Notes under the pieces: model-generated
Told to the model about the DNA's origin: nothing
Seen by the model: the letters and a program-made list of their open reading frames with translations, nothing else
Database searches by the model: none
In this document: positions 7,691-18,335 of the stretch, piece after piece
How the letters are laid out: the number at the start of each line of letters is the position of its first letter
Position numbering within the stretch: the first letter of the stretch is position 1
Assembly: GCA_000226015.1 (NCBI GenBank)
Contig: JH152689.1
Coordinates: 7,465 to 30,524 of the forward strand
Length of the DNA stretch: 23,060 bases
Source of the DNA: Mnemiopsis leidyi
Taxonomy: Eukaryota > Ctenophora > Tentaculata > Lobata > Bolinopsidae
Direction: 5' to 3'
Program-made: the position numbers and the translations under genes

Positions 7691-10600
7691 CTTTCTGAGA
7701 GTCCATGCCAAGAAGCTAAGATTTCTAAATCTCCATGGCAACAATATCAGAACAATATCCAACTTAGACGATTGTTTTTATTTAGAAGAACTTGATCTGT
7801 CCTCCAACAAAATCGTCACTATATCTGGTCTTGAAGCGTGCGAATCTCTGCTAAGACTGAATTTGTCTTGCAATCAGATAAAAGTAGCGGCTAGCCTCGA
7901 CTTTTTGTACAAACTGAAACACCTCAACCTGTCTTACAACAAGCTAACTCAAGTAAAAACGTTGTCACAATTTGCGGAGAAGAGGTTTCAACTTGAGGAG
8001 CTGTTCCTGCACGGCAACAAGTTAAACTCTGTTCCTGCAACTATTGGTGCTATAAGAAAGATCCTCACTCTGAAACGCCTAACACTTCACTCCAATCCTC
8101 TTTGTCAGAACTCCAACTACCGTAAAGCGTTCGGTGATTGCATGCCTCAGTTGGAAACTATCGATGATTTTCCTCGAACTGACGATTCGTTTTCAGAGTC
8201 ACTAACCACAGACTGTTCAGTATCTACACAGCCCATTGTCACACCTCACATTGATAAGGCTATTAAGAATTTTAAACACGATTTATCCTCAGAGGAATCT
8301 TTAGTGACTAATCAGGAAAGTATTGTCGAATCTCAATCAGAGAAAGAAAATGATAATGTCAGAGTCGAGTTTGAGGGTAATAAGTCCGATTCCCAATATG
8401 CCAAAGTACCTTCAGATGCAGATTACACGAATCTTATAAAGCAAGTGTTGACAGCAATAAGAGAGGAAGAAATTCCAGTTAAACTCAGTAAAGAATCTGA
8501 CTGTACAAACTTGGAGGAAGAAACCAGAGCCTCGAATCTAGATGCCCTAAAAGATCCTGAGGTTTCTGCGGCCCAGATAAATATTGAATCACTAAAATCT
8601 ACAAATAAACTGTTGTTAGCCGAGCTGGAAACGGAAAGAGAACGACGATGGAAGAGCGAAAAACACATTGCTGAGTTGTCCGATAAAATGGTTAAAAACG
8701 AACATGCTATTCAGGAGTATGAATCTTTAAACAAAAGCAGCGAAGCTGGTATTAATGGAATTAGAAACCTGTTAATGAAGGAACAAGGACAAAAGATGAA
8801 ACTCGCCAATCTTCTTGAGACATATCGAGAAAAACACAAAGATGTTGTCAACATTACCCGAGAGAAGGAGGAGCAGTTAAAGAAACGTGAGGAAGAAATT
8901 CAGAATCTGCACAATACAATCGAGAAAATGAGGAGTTCAACTAGTGACACTATCAAGCAACACCAGCTGTCCCTGCAGCAATCGCGCCAGGAGGCGCAGG
9001 TGCAACGCAAGGAGTGCGAACTACTCCGACACCAATTAAACGATCATCAGGTCCAGGTGAAGAGTCTCCAGGAGCTGATAGTGACACGAGAACAGGAGCA
9101 TGTCAGGGAGAAAGGGAATCTTGTTCCTTTACACGGAGAGGAGTTCAATAAACGAGCCAATGAGATTCTGGAAAACGAGCGTCAGAAACATGATCTGATG
9201 AGTAAAAACTTGATAGATTCAGCCAAGAACTGGCAGGAGAAACATGTTCAACTTGAGAAGGAATTTAGAATTGCTCTTTATTTGGAGAACAAAAAATACG
9301 AACAGCTCCACTCGTCGTTCACAAAAATATCTGGCGAGTTGTCATCCCACAGAAACGAGGTTAAACGACTTAAAAGTGAGGATACCAAGAAGTTAAGTAT
9401 GATCGAGAAATTAAAGAGAGGCGTTGTTGAGCAGAGCACGGCCATTGACAAGCTCAGGAAATCTCGGTCAGACATGGAGGAAAAGTGTAAAGCGAGAATC
9501 TCAGCATTGGAGAAGGAGCTGGAAGAATCGACCAAAAGTGTAAGTTTATAAATCTATTGGTAGTTTTTTGTCGTCATTTTAATCATAAACTTGACGTTTA
9601 CTAATACAGAATATAGATGAGTCGGTAAAGGATATCTATATAGTTCCGTTTTACAGGTTATGGAATTGACTGGGTTCCAGAAAGAAAACATCACATTGAA
9701 AAATGAAAACCAAGCCCTTCAGTCAGTCATAGAGGGTCTACGTGCTGAACGGACTCTGTGGTCTAGAGAACTCGCGGAGCAGGTTAGTTACGGATATGTA
9801 CAAATAAACAGTCTACACATTTCCTCTAATAACTACAGATCTCATGTACATGTACAGGAAATCTGTAGTTATTAGAGGAAATGTGTAGTTTTCTGAATCA
9901 CAGGAAATGCTTATAAGGACTTCAATTTTAGATCTTTGTTTACACTACTTGTATTTTTGCTGTGACACTTTCCCTCCCAGGGTTCCCAACTAGCGCTGGA
10001 CAGAGGAGCGTTACAGAACGAAATAAAGGGGCTGAGAAAGGAGTTATCAGAAAAAGTGGAGGAGCTGCAGAGTCTTACGGATAAATCTCGGATTAAAGAA
10101 CACCAACTTAACGGTTCGTACACTAACTACATATATAATATGACTTTAGGCTGAAGTGTGTTCAATGATCAATTTTGATCTAGAAAGTAGAAATACATAC
10201 GCTCTACGAATTTTAGAGGATTTCGTGCTGGTCCTATGATCCCTTGGACAATTATCGTATTACTCTGCAAGCATATTTCCTCCTCAGATGCGATGGACAC
10301 GATAACAAAACTAAAACAGACGATTGTTCACAACCAGCAAGAACTGAATGATATAACGAAACTTGAACAAAGAATCGCCGGCATCTCCCAGGTTATTTTG
10401 CTATCAAGATTATAGCTTATACAGATTATAGCTAGCATTATTTAGGAAAAGGAATAATCCATATCATTCGGCTGGATAAACGACGTTGACTCATCATACC
10501 GGACTCGGCACGAATTTTCTTAATTGGCTCTCAGTGGAAATCATGTCCGTGCAAGTATTTACTTAGTACACACCTGAAACCCAACACTTTTTTCCCACCA

Positions 10601-13600
10601 GGAGAAAGAAGATGCTGAGACCAGAGTTGAAGCACTGAGACAAGCTCTGAATTCTTGTCAGGAGGAAAGGGAAGAAATCCTGCAAAAATTCGAGGATGTT
10701 ACCGAAGAAGTATGTATTTCAAAGTCACTTGATTTCACAATCTTTGCCAGTGCAGGTTCAGTAATATAAGAGTATGTACTTTCAGAATAACTTTCAAATT
10801 ATCATTTTCTACAAACACATTATTTATCTGCAGGGCGACTTATTGAAGAGAAAATACAAAGACCTTAAACAACAGTGGCAGGAAAAGATTGACATCTTAA
10901 GTACTGTTGAGAAGTAAGTTAATCTTTGTTCATTGTTAGAAGTAACCTGGAATATTTTACCTTGGTCTTCTGTCACTTCTTCTTCATTTGGGACACAATT
11001 ATTGCCGATTCAAAGGGACTGAAGGAAATGAAGTAAAGAACGATATAAAGCAAAGATTTGAATAAATTTCCTCTAATAATAATGATATGGGGGACATGTC
11101 ACGTTATACCAGCCCGTAACCTTCTTTCGGATGATTGCGTTTCTTGGATTTTATTCTGCAATTCAAAATTATTTTGATCATTGGATAATGTGCAGAATTA
11201 GGTAAATGATCCTGCAAACAATTTTAGTGGAGATGATTAGACGAATGAAAGGAGGGTGAATTTCATCGCCGCCTCTAAAACTAGATCAGATGCTTTATAT
11301 AGATCCAGCCTTGCCCCCCTCATTTGGTGCCAAGACTGTAATTTAATTGTTAGGATATAATCCAACTAATGCAAAAATTATTATAAGCCTCATCCCATCA
11401 TATCTTGTGAGTACGTTTTTACTTTGCGGACAATATAAGTTGATTAGACTCCGTAAATTTAAAAGAACTAAAGATCCAATTCAACATTTATTTTCACTCG
11501 CTTTTAACACGGTAGATATCTTTAGTACTTATGGATTCTCTGCTGAATGCAAAACGCAGTGAACCTTATTCACTGTTATTGTATTGTTCTGCAGATATTT
11601 CGTCAAAAGGCTCGTTGATATAGTGATAAAAACAACAATTTTTGCTTTTTTGCATTGTAAGCCCATTTAAATTAACGTTTTAATTGTCATAACAGACTAG
11701 TGCGCTTGCCATAAATCTCCCATTGGTGGTGTACACAGCGACGACAAATCAAGGACATGCCATGAAAGAAACTTCCTTTTTCTCAAATTACATTAAAGAA
11801 TTGTGTAGGATCAATAAACAGCTGACTTGGACATAATATTTAGGGGTGAATTATCAATTGGTAGCCGGTAGGAGTTAGGACGTGACTCTTAATTAAAATT
11901 CAATGTATCACCTGAATTAAAGTTAAAAATTAGGCTGCAGCACCGACGATAAAAATTTGTCAGCGGCAAGATAGAGATTCAAACAGCTGTGCCGTTATAT
12001 CGGCGGCGGCGGCCATGTCCAATAGTAATTCGTTATAGGTTTATGATAGTATTCTAACCCATTGTTCTGATATGCTATTTCTGTGAAGAGTGCTTAAAAT
12101 TTGATATCTGTATTAGTCGGTTTGCCTTATCATATCGAGTCGCAGGAGGTTTTTGCCCTTCTTTCCGTTCACCGAAAAAGATTTTTTTGCTGTCTGCTTT
12201 AATTCCTTAATTCGTTACCCAAATTTTACACAATCCGATTTCAAGATCCGATAACCTGCCCGCTTCTCGGAACCTATGTGTTTCAGGGAAATGATTACTC
12301 TGCTTTTCTCGGTACTGCTTGGCACCTCTTTCACCGCTGTCCTTGATCCCTCCTTAACCCAATGGAAAAAACTTGAAACGGACTTTGAACGAGTGATGTT
12401 CCCCTTGAGGGAGTACGTGTTGGAAGTAAAATCTTATCTCCCAGATAACTACGACACTAACCCTCCCTACGCGGAACTGATAAGAACGAACAAAGTAACG
12501 ACGATGATGATGATTTTGTACTATAACAGCTGGAACAACCGGGTCGGACGGCTCGTCTGGAACTCTATTAAGTACGACCGAGGGTTTGATGTTGCTATTG
12601 GGGAGTGTAATGCCAGATACCAGACCTATAGGAGCTTCCCTGCGGACAGGAGGAGGGAACAAGTCTGGAGCTGGAACTTCCTCCAGGATCATGTGGAGTT
12701 GAGGTGCGATGGAAAGTTGCAGTTTTCTCAACATTTCGAAGAAAGCGACAAGGATCCCCGGAAGCCATGGCTGCCGGAGAAGTGTCGAGAACTGGGCGAT
12801 GCTGATATCGACAGAATCGTATTTAAATACATGGCCGGGGAATATATTCGTGGTCGACAGAAGAGTGAGTTCATGGTTTCATCCCCTCCTTCCGCTCTCA
12901 ATTACCGAACAACAGAAAAAGTAACAACAGAGGAACAAACAACTTCTCAGCCAACTTCTTCAAGCAAAGAGCTGGCTGCTCTATTAACTTACAAACGTTA
13001 CCCGACTTGCAATTGTTGGACTTCTGAGTGTGGATTTTGTTCAAATTTGGAGTGTGCTGTAAAAGTTAAACAGAACGTGGGCCAATCAGGTTTTGGAGTA
13101 CAAGTTTTATCAAAACTCGGTTGGAGACGTATCAGTACGGTCGTTCTGTATGATAGAAACGGAGATAAGATCGGCTACTTCCGCTGGAGCTTGCGGCTAA
13201 TCTCTCTGACTGAATGTTTGAGTTGTCAATCTCCATCAGTTATACGCAAAATTAGACCAGGATCTAGAGCTATCTGGGAATTTACTCTTAAAGATGGAGT
13301 GGTACAGATCAAGATAGGAGAGAAGGTTTTGTATCGGTACAAACTCTGGGGTAAATGTGCGAGAAAGTATCAAGAAATTGGCTGGTTTGCATTTTCAGAT
13401 ATGTCATGTGACAGTAGGTTTGGGTTCTCTAAAGATCGTATGTTAGCGGGTGTTAGGGTGACTAAACATTGTTCTACTGCTTGTCCTGAAAACGATAGGA
13501 AGTTTTTTGTCTGGTGAAGATTCTGACTCTGATTTAACTTATATGTATCACAAAGTGTTCGGTTGATCATTCCCAAGTTCAGGAAGGAATTGTCTTAGTA

Positions 13601-14584
13601 AAAAAGCCCTGCCTAAATTCATCAAGATCAGACAAAAAATTCAACCTATTTAACTATCAGATGATGGAAATTTCGTTTGAACGAATTAAATTTTAAATAC
13701 TACCAAAATTGTTTCTTTATTGACTTTTTTACGCGTAAGTCTTTCTTCGGGGTTATTGTTTTAAAGCATCGAAACGTACGTGCGTGATGTCACCCTATTG
13801 TCTATTCAAAATAGGTGGTGTATAAAAATGAACAATTGAGGCAAAAACGTTATCCAATTTCAAAAAAGATTAAATTTAAAAAAAATTCAAATGAGGAAAA
13901 ATTCTAGTAAGAAAAATGTAGACTCAATATGTAGCACTGTAGCTATATTTACTATTTAGGTTAACAACTCAATTCACCAGAGCGACGGAGGAAATGTCAC
14001 TGCGTCACTTGGAACAAGAGAAGAAGTGGAGGAAGAATGTCGAGGAAGAAAATGAGAAGATTCTCCAGTTGGAGCAGCAGATTGGAGCGATGAAGGAAGC
14101 TCATGAAGTGGAATTGAGACAACAGGTTTGTTACTACCAGTACATTGTACAACTACAAGTTGCTTAAAAATGATACGTTGTTGAATTCAAAATGATTTTA
14201 CTATTTTCATGTTTTGTTATCATCCAAGCTTTTATTATTATTGCTGTTAGAATTTGGATTTATTGCCATTGAATTTATTTCGACTTACACTGAAAATCAT
14301 GTCATTATGTGAACTACACTAACATCAAAATTAAATTGAGACTCGGGTAGATACAAATGCCATCGTGTTATCTCAAATTTCAATTTCAGAAAGTTGATGC
14401 TGATAAGCGACTCCAAGAATCAGTCTCCAGAGAGGACAGCTACAAAGACCAGATCGCTGGTCTGGAGCGAGAAATGCGGCTAATCATTCACCAGTCACAA
14501 CAGTTGAAGAAGGAAAACGAGGCTAAGCTGACAAAGCTGGCTGGTGCCCTCGGCGAATTTACCACATTGTTGCAGCCAAAATAG
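7638..14584 (+). CDS. LRRCC1: LRRCC1, leucine-rich repeat and coiled-coil centrosomal protein, complete, eight coding exons
   Basis: Exons 7638-9539, 9657-9782, 9981-10113, 10288-10391, 10602-10709, 10834-10913, 13960-14125 and 14390-14584 join in frame (phases 0,0,1,0,0,2,0) to 937 residues; human has 1032. Residues about 27-178 are SDS22-type leucine-rich repeats (LRFLNLHGNNI, LEELDLSSNKI, LLRLNLSCNQI, LKHLNLSYNKL) with a capping NPLCQNSNYRKAF segment. An acidic, Ser-rich linker (about 180-310) is followed by continuous coiled coil to the C-terminus. LEKEFRIALYLENKKYEQL and LRAERTLWSRELAEQ match the human protein closely. Known: LRRCC1 is at centrosomes and spindle poles and at the distal lumen of centrioles, and is needed for normal spindles and cilia. 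Intron 6 (3046 bp) hosts a nested gene and intron 2 a perfect hairpin. Start: ATG 7638, preceded by an in-frame TGA. Confidence 0.94.
9813..9888. repeat. Perfect 28-bp inverted repeat (hairpin) in LRRCC1 intron 2
   Basis: Arms 9813-9840 and 9861-9888 are exact reverse complements over 28 bp, around a 20-nt loop (9841-9860) that contains CATGTACATGTAC. Total 76 nt, inside the 198-bp intron 9783-9980. It could be a pre-miRNA-like hairpin, a cruciform or a tiny foldback element. Confidence 0.95.
10914..12286. other. First part of LRRCC1 intron 6, upstream of the nested gene
   Basis: AT-rich intron sequence with no supportable exon. It contains a short CGG-triplet run (about 12001-12012) and a copy of the sequence ATTTCCTCTAATAA (about 11066-11079) that also forms part of the intron-2 hairpin arm. 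It should hold the promoter or leader of the nested gene, but nothing specific can be identified. Confidence 0.5.
12291..13517 (+). CDS. Unrecognised secreted protein with two diverged copies of one domain; intronless gene nested in LRRCC1 intron 6
   Basis: Encodes 408 residues; I do not recognise the family. Residues 1-16 (MITLLFSVLLGTSFTA) are a signal peptide. The mature chain has two modules separated by a Thr/Ser-rich linker (about 197-227). Module A is about 69-181 and module B about 282-371. They share, in the same order: TTMMMILYYNSWNNRVGRLVW / STVVLYDRNGDKIGYFRW; then WNFLQDHVELRCDGKL / WEFTLKDGVVQIKIGEKV; then KC-(x)-I-(x)-F-(x)-M (164-181 / 355-371). Module B adds paired cysteines (CNCWTSECGFC before it and ECLSC inside it). 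The pattern suggests an extracellular beta-sandwich. Start: ATG 12291 lies 4 nt after a TGTGTTTCAG acceptor (ends 12286). The open frame from 12276 would place an ATG inside that acceptor. It is transcribed in the same direction as its host gene. No polyadenylation hexamer was seen. Confidence 0.85.
   Translation: MITLLFSVLLGTSFTAVLDPSLTQWKKLETDFERVMFPLREYVLEVKSYLPDNYDTNPPYAELIRTNKVTTMMMILYYNSWNNRVGRLVWNSIKYDRGFDVAIGECNARYQTYRSFPADRRREQVWSWNFLQDHVELRCDGKLQFSQHFEESDKDPRKPWLPEKCRELGDADIDRIVFKYMAGEYIRGRQKSEFMVSSPPSALNYRTTEKVTTEEQTTSQPTSSSKELAALLTYKRYPTCNCWTSECGFCSNLECAVKVKQNVGQSGFGVQVLSKLGWRRISTVVLYDRNGDKIGYFRWSLRLISLTECLSCQSPSVIRKIRPGSRAIWEFTLKDGVVQIKIGEKVLYRYKLWGKCARKYQEIGWFAFSDMSCDSRFGFSKDRMLAGVRVTKHCSTACPENDRKFFVW
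13518..13959. other. 3' flank of nested gene / end of LRRCC1 intron 6
   Basis: 442 bp of AT-rich sequence ending in the LRRCC1 exon-7 acceptor (TATTTAG, ends 13959). No coding potential or canonical polyadenylation signal seen. Confidence 0.5.
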
Positions 14585-15402
14585 AGAGGTTAAAGTAAAG
14601 AATGTAGTTGTAGGACATAAGGCAAGTCAACTTAGACTTGCTACACGTTGCATAGCCCTGCTGCCGCGAAGCTGGAAGCGTGGCGAGCGGTGGCGCTATT
14701 GTGAAGTGGGTCACACGTGAGATAAAACTGAAACTGTTTTTTATTCTGACGGAAATTTACATTCTGATTTTCTATCTTGATACTTTTCGGAGGTTTTTTA
14801 AAATTATTTTTTATGCGCTGAAAAGATTGACCAGACCGTATTGTTAAAGACTTAACACAGTAATCTTTTTTTTTAAAAAAAAAAAAAAAAAACAACAGTA
14901 ATACTAATATCAATTCGAGACGTACTTACATAATTTATAAGTATCTTTAAGTTTATATCTATAATCAAAGAGTGGAACCTCAAAATCAAGACAAGGAACA
15001 GTTAACTTAACATTTAAGGCTTTAAAGTGTTTATTTTTCTGGTCCAGGTCTTCTGTGCGGACTAGACTTATAGTGTCACAGTTCACTGTACCCATTTATA
15101 GGGGTCGCCCTCATACATATCATTATCAGTATCACGAAATTCAAAATTGTGAGGGCAAACCTCATCTTCTTGTCAAAATTTTAATCGAAATACATTCTAT
15201 CGCCTAAACTGAACAATCCAGGTGATTCTATTTAATTTGTGAATAACCCCGTATGCAAATATTTCGCCATGTTTATCAATTATGGAAATTAAATGTACAT
15301 AGTGTATGTTGCACTTTAACTTGTATTTACGATTATTGATTGTTATAATTTAATCACATACGATTGCATTAACGTAATGATAAACAGTCGTTTTGAGTTT
15401 TC
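14585..15402. other. LRRCC1 3' flank
   Basis: About 0.8 kb. Its only distinctive feature is a T-run followed by a run of about 20 A at about 14866-14892. A short GC-richer segment (14640-14720) shares the words TTAGACTTGCT and CACGTTGC with the palindromic block at 15600-15660. No gene seen. Confidence 0.5.
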
Positions 15403-16413
15403 GTTACCTGGGTACCTCAGCAAGCGCAGCGCCCGGTAAATTTGTTGCGTGCGCAGCGCGAGTCACAGGGCCCTGCAGGGCTATGTTTACCGGGCGATGC
15501 GCGGCTCTCTCTACGTTTCAAAGCTCTCTCTACGTTGCAAAGCAACATTTAGCCTGAGGTCCCCAGGTTAGGCTATGTTGACTTCCCCTTAGCAATAGGT
15601 TGAAAACCTACTGGCACTGCACGTTGCGTTGTTAGACTTGCTAGAAACCAGTATACTACAGTATAGCTCGTAAACAGCTCCAAATTCGGACAGGTCGCTT
15701 GCCCTTTTGGCGCGCGCGCCACCAGTAGCAGCCGCCGCGCGCGACGTAAGCACCTGCAAGTGCAGTTAGGTGAACCAGCTCGCTCTTGCCTTGCGCGCGG
15801 GGGTCAGGCAACGTCTGACAAGCTCGCTCATACCTAGCGACTGAGCTGGCGTTGTCTGACTTTGTCCGACCCTCATTCGAAGCGAATAGAGGGACTAAAA
15901 TGACAGGAGGGTGCGCGCTGCCGTACAAAGCTGGCGTTGTGCTGATTTGACGAGATGATATCCGTCTAACGTTCTAACGGAGGAGAGCAGAAAACTGCGA
16001 GACGCGCGCGGGTCGGGTAACATCTCGACAATGTGCTGATCTGTATGCAGCAGCGCGAGCGCGCACCTGCACCCTCCCCACTTCCGTTATTTTATTCTAT
16101 TGAATAACAAATAAGGGTCGGACAAAGCTGGCGACCTGTCCGAATTTGGAGCCGGGCCGCGCGGAAACGAGATCGTTTCGTTAGACTTAGACTTAGAACG
16201 GTATATAATCTTGTCAAACAGATACAAGATACTGGTTTACTAGCAACCAGGTTATTTGCTAAAGCTTTGTCGCGGTGATACCTGACTCACGCAGCTAAAG
16301 CTAAACTAGTATGTAGTATTGCGCCGCCGGTTTAACTTAATATAACCTGGTGAAGAAATCCTAGACGCGCAACGCCTTAACGGGCGATGCGCGTCTAGAA
16401 TTTCTTCGCCAGG
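15403..16413. repeat. CpG-rich block of nested palindromes, probable non-coding mobile element(s)
   Basis: Much richer in GC and CpG than its surroundings, and built from inverted repeats. (1) 15403-15420 pairs with 15554-15571 (15/18), 15430-15440 pairs perfectly with 15486-15496, and both surround the palindrome GCCCTGCAGGGC at 15470-15481. (2) 15677-15698 and 16131-16152 are perfect 22-bp inverted repeats, with an inner 13-bp pair at 15861-15873 and 16114-16126. (3) A hairpin at 16346-16413. The word CGGGCGATGCGCG recurs at 15491 and 16381. No reading frame resembles a protein; the minus-strand open frame at 15656-15928 is low-complexity by-product. Confidence 0.75.
16346..16413. repeat. 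31-bp-arm imperfect hairpin
   Basis: Arm 16346-16376 pairs with 16383-16413 at 28 of 31 positions around a 6-nt loop (TTAACG). It is GC-rich in the stem and would form a stable foldback in DNA or RNA. Confidence 0.9.
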
Positions 16414-17553
16414 CCAGAAATGCGTGACAGCGCGTGATGGCCGCGACAGTAGGTTATCAACCTACAAGCAACGCCCGTTTACAGCTTATTTTCAACGTGG
16501 TTCTCAACGGTCGAAGGTCATCTCCGAGTTCGATCTCTGCTGCAAAGACTGAGCACCCAAAGCAACTTCAAGTTCGATTGTGTGAGTGTGACAAAATAAC
16601 CATAGCATAATAATAAAATCAAGTTCAAATCAAATTCAAGCTCCATTAACTTTTATGACATGATATTAATATATGGGTAATAAAATTTGTCAACTGCTGA
16701 GGAAAGTTAAAATTCAAATTTAAGTCAAATATTACTTCAGTATCAGACAATGGACAAACTAAATCTTAACATTGTACTTAGATGATAGAGAACTTCATCA
16801 TTGTTCATTGTTCATGTTCATGTTCATTGTTCATGAACACTTCAGCTGCGAACTCTTGCAAATTCCAATAAAATTGTCAACAAAACTAAATTAGTTTAAA
16901 ACAAAGATTGATAGTCGAGGATATTGGAACGAAAATTGACGTGACCAATTTTTCACCTGGTTTTAAAATTGAACGTGAAATTTTCCTCTTAAAATTAACA
17001 GTGTAAAATGAATATTTTAAAATAATACAAAAATCATTCTCAAAGTTAAACTACGTAACAAAGATAACTTATTTACATAATATACGTTACAGTTTACACA
17101 GCTTGTCATTTGTGGGGTCTAGATCAGTGAATAAAACTTGCAGAATTGTGAATTACTTGAAATGTTCATATAAACAGCGAAGCTTATATCGATTGTATTT
17201 GTAAATTAAAACGTTTGGGTGAGACCAAAGTCAGTTTCTACTGGATTTCTACCGTTACTATCTGGGACAAACATTGCAGGCGCTTACAGACGTCTAGATT
17301 TCTACATGCATGTCAAGCGTATTTTACTTAACTTAATCTTCAAACGGCACTCACAAAATTATCGCACTTTCATTAGCACAAACTATAAAAACAAAAAAAA
17401 TAGGTTCAAAAACCAGTCCATTCCAATATTTCGCAGGTTACCCATCAACATTAATATTGTCCGTCGTTCGTCTGCATCAGTATCATATAAACACCCAGAA
17501 ACAACCGCGATATGCCGGATCAGATGATGTGATCAGATGATGAATGATGTGAT
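16414..17553. other. Gene-free interval / CYFIP 3' flank
   Basis: About 1.1 kb. It holds a GTTCATT/GTTCATG-type microsatellite at about 16798-16836 and otherwise AT-rich sequence. The open frame at 17219-17527 has no ATG start and no family resemblance. A tRNA B-box-like GAGTTCGATCTC at about 16525-16540 does not fold as a tRNA. Confidence 0.4.
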
Positions 17554-18036
17554 CTACTGGATGTTGCGGATGGGGGGAGGGAAGTACTTCACCTCCTCAA
17601 GTGGAACTATGGAAGTAACGGAGCCGTCACTAGAATTGTACTTGTTCAGCACGCTCAAAATCCTGTTGTTCATCAGCTGTATGTGTCGGATCCGGTCCAC
17701 CAGCTTTTTGATGCTCTGAAATTTCGGACAGGTCGTCTTTGGTAAAACATTGTTAAGAGATACGAAATTTATTGACTGTAACTAAGTATGAATTCAATAT
17801 AATTCAATATAATTCAATATAATTCCCAACATTTCATCATGATATAGGGCCAGACTACTGTTATCAGTGTATTATCTCTAGAACTTACGATGCCACAGGA
17901 GATGCCATCCTTAGGTTTCTCATCAAATACCCTGAGCAAGTGGTAGGAGAAGTCGAGGGAATGGAAGCGGTACTGTTGTCCCAGAATTGTGATTATCGTC
18001 AGGGCAGCCCAGTGGAGTCCCTCCCCGAACATTTCT
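17554..18036 (-). CDS. CYFIP: CYFIP / Sra-1 (WAVE regulatory complex subunit), last two coding exons
   Basis: On the minus strand, exon 18036-17889 reads EMFGEGLHWAALTIITILGQ, then FHSLDFSYHLLRV, and ends GGCATC|GTAAGT. After a 173-bp intron with a TTTCAG acceptor, exon 17715-17554 reads SIKKLVDRIRHIQLMNNRIL and ends KYFPPPIRNIQ before TAG. This is the C-terminus of CYFIP1/2 (human: GDGLHWAGCMIIVLLGQQ, DFCYHLLKV, KKMVERIRKFQILN, FQPPI). Known: CYFIP, a protein of about 1250 residues, is the Rac1-binding subunit of the WAVE complex that controls Arp2/3-driven actin assembly. Only the last ~102 residues are here. I could not find the preceding exon (the LWSAMQFVYCIPVG region) between 18037 and 20097. 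The two exons are intact, with correct splice sites and the natural stop. Confidence 0.92.
17791..17826. repeat. 10-bp tandem repeat in the CYFIP intron
   Basis: Three full copies of AATTCAATAT plus a partial one, in the last CYFIP intron. Confidence 0.9.
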
Positions 18037-18205
18037 CTGTAAAACAAACAGTTTTAGAACTTGCCACTTAGCGTGTCTCTGTAGTCACAGGTAGAACGTG
18101 TTTCTAACGATATAGTAGGAGAACAGTTTAGAAGACTGTCAGGGGTATGTTCATTTAGATTTTATCTTATTCAACTTATAGCATGGGACAAACAGACAAA
18201 TAGAT

Positions 18206-18335
18206 ACAATGTACATTGTACATGTCTACAAACAGTGCTGATAAATTAGCCATAGCAGCATTTTAACACAATGTACATTGTACATGTAAACATTATGTAC
18301 ATTGTTCATTGTTCTATGTACATTGTACAATGTAC
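18206..18335. repeat. Cluster of TGTACATTGTACA-type palindromes
   Basis: ACAATGTACATTGTACATGT occurs twice (18206-18225 and 18268-18287), each containing the perfect palindrome ACAATGTACATTGT. A third, related perfect 18-bp palindrome, GTACATTGTACAATGTAC, lies at 18318-18335. Confidence 0.95.

Noticed and set aside
11347-11562. 71-codon open frame in LRRCC1 intron 6
   Set aside because: It has no ATG start, no recognisable domain and no splice context.
12354-12734. 126-codon minus-strand open frame opposite the nested gene
   Set aside because: It is the antisense shadow of the nested gene, with Pro/Val-rich sequence and no splice or family support.
15656-15928. 90-codon minus-strand open frame in the CpG-rich block
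   Set aside because: It overlaps the inverted repeats, has low-complexity Arg/Ala/Gly composition and no family resemblance; open because the DNA is GC-rich.
16455-16560. Possible tRNA or tRNA-derived SINE (GAGTTCGATCTC B-box-like word, nearby GTAGGTT...AACCTAC)
   Set aside because: The would-be T-arm stem does not pair, no acceptor stem or anticodon arm can be drawn, and no A box is in the right place.
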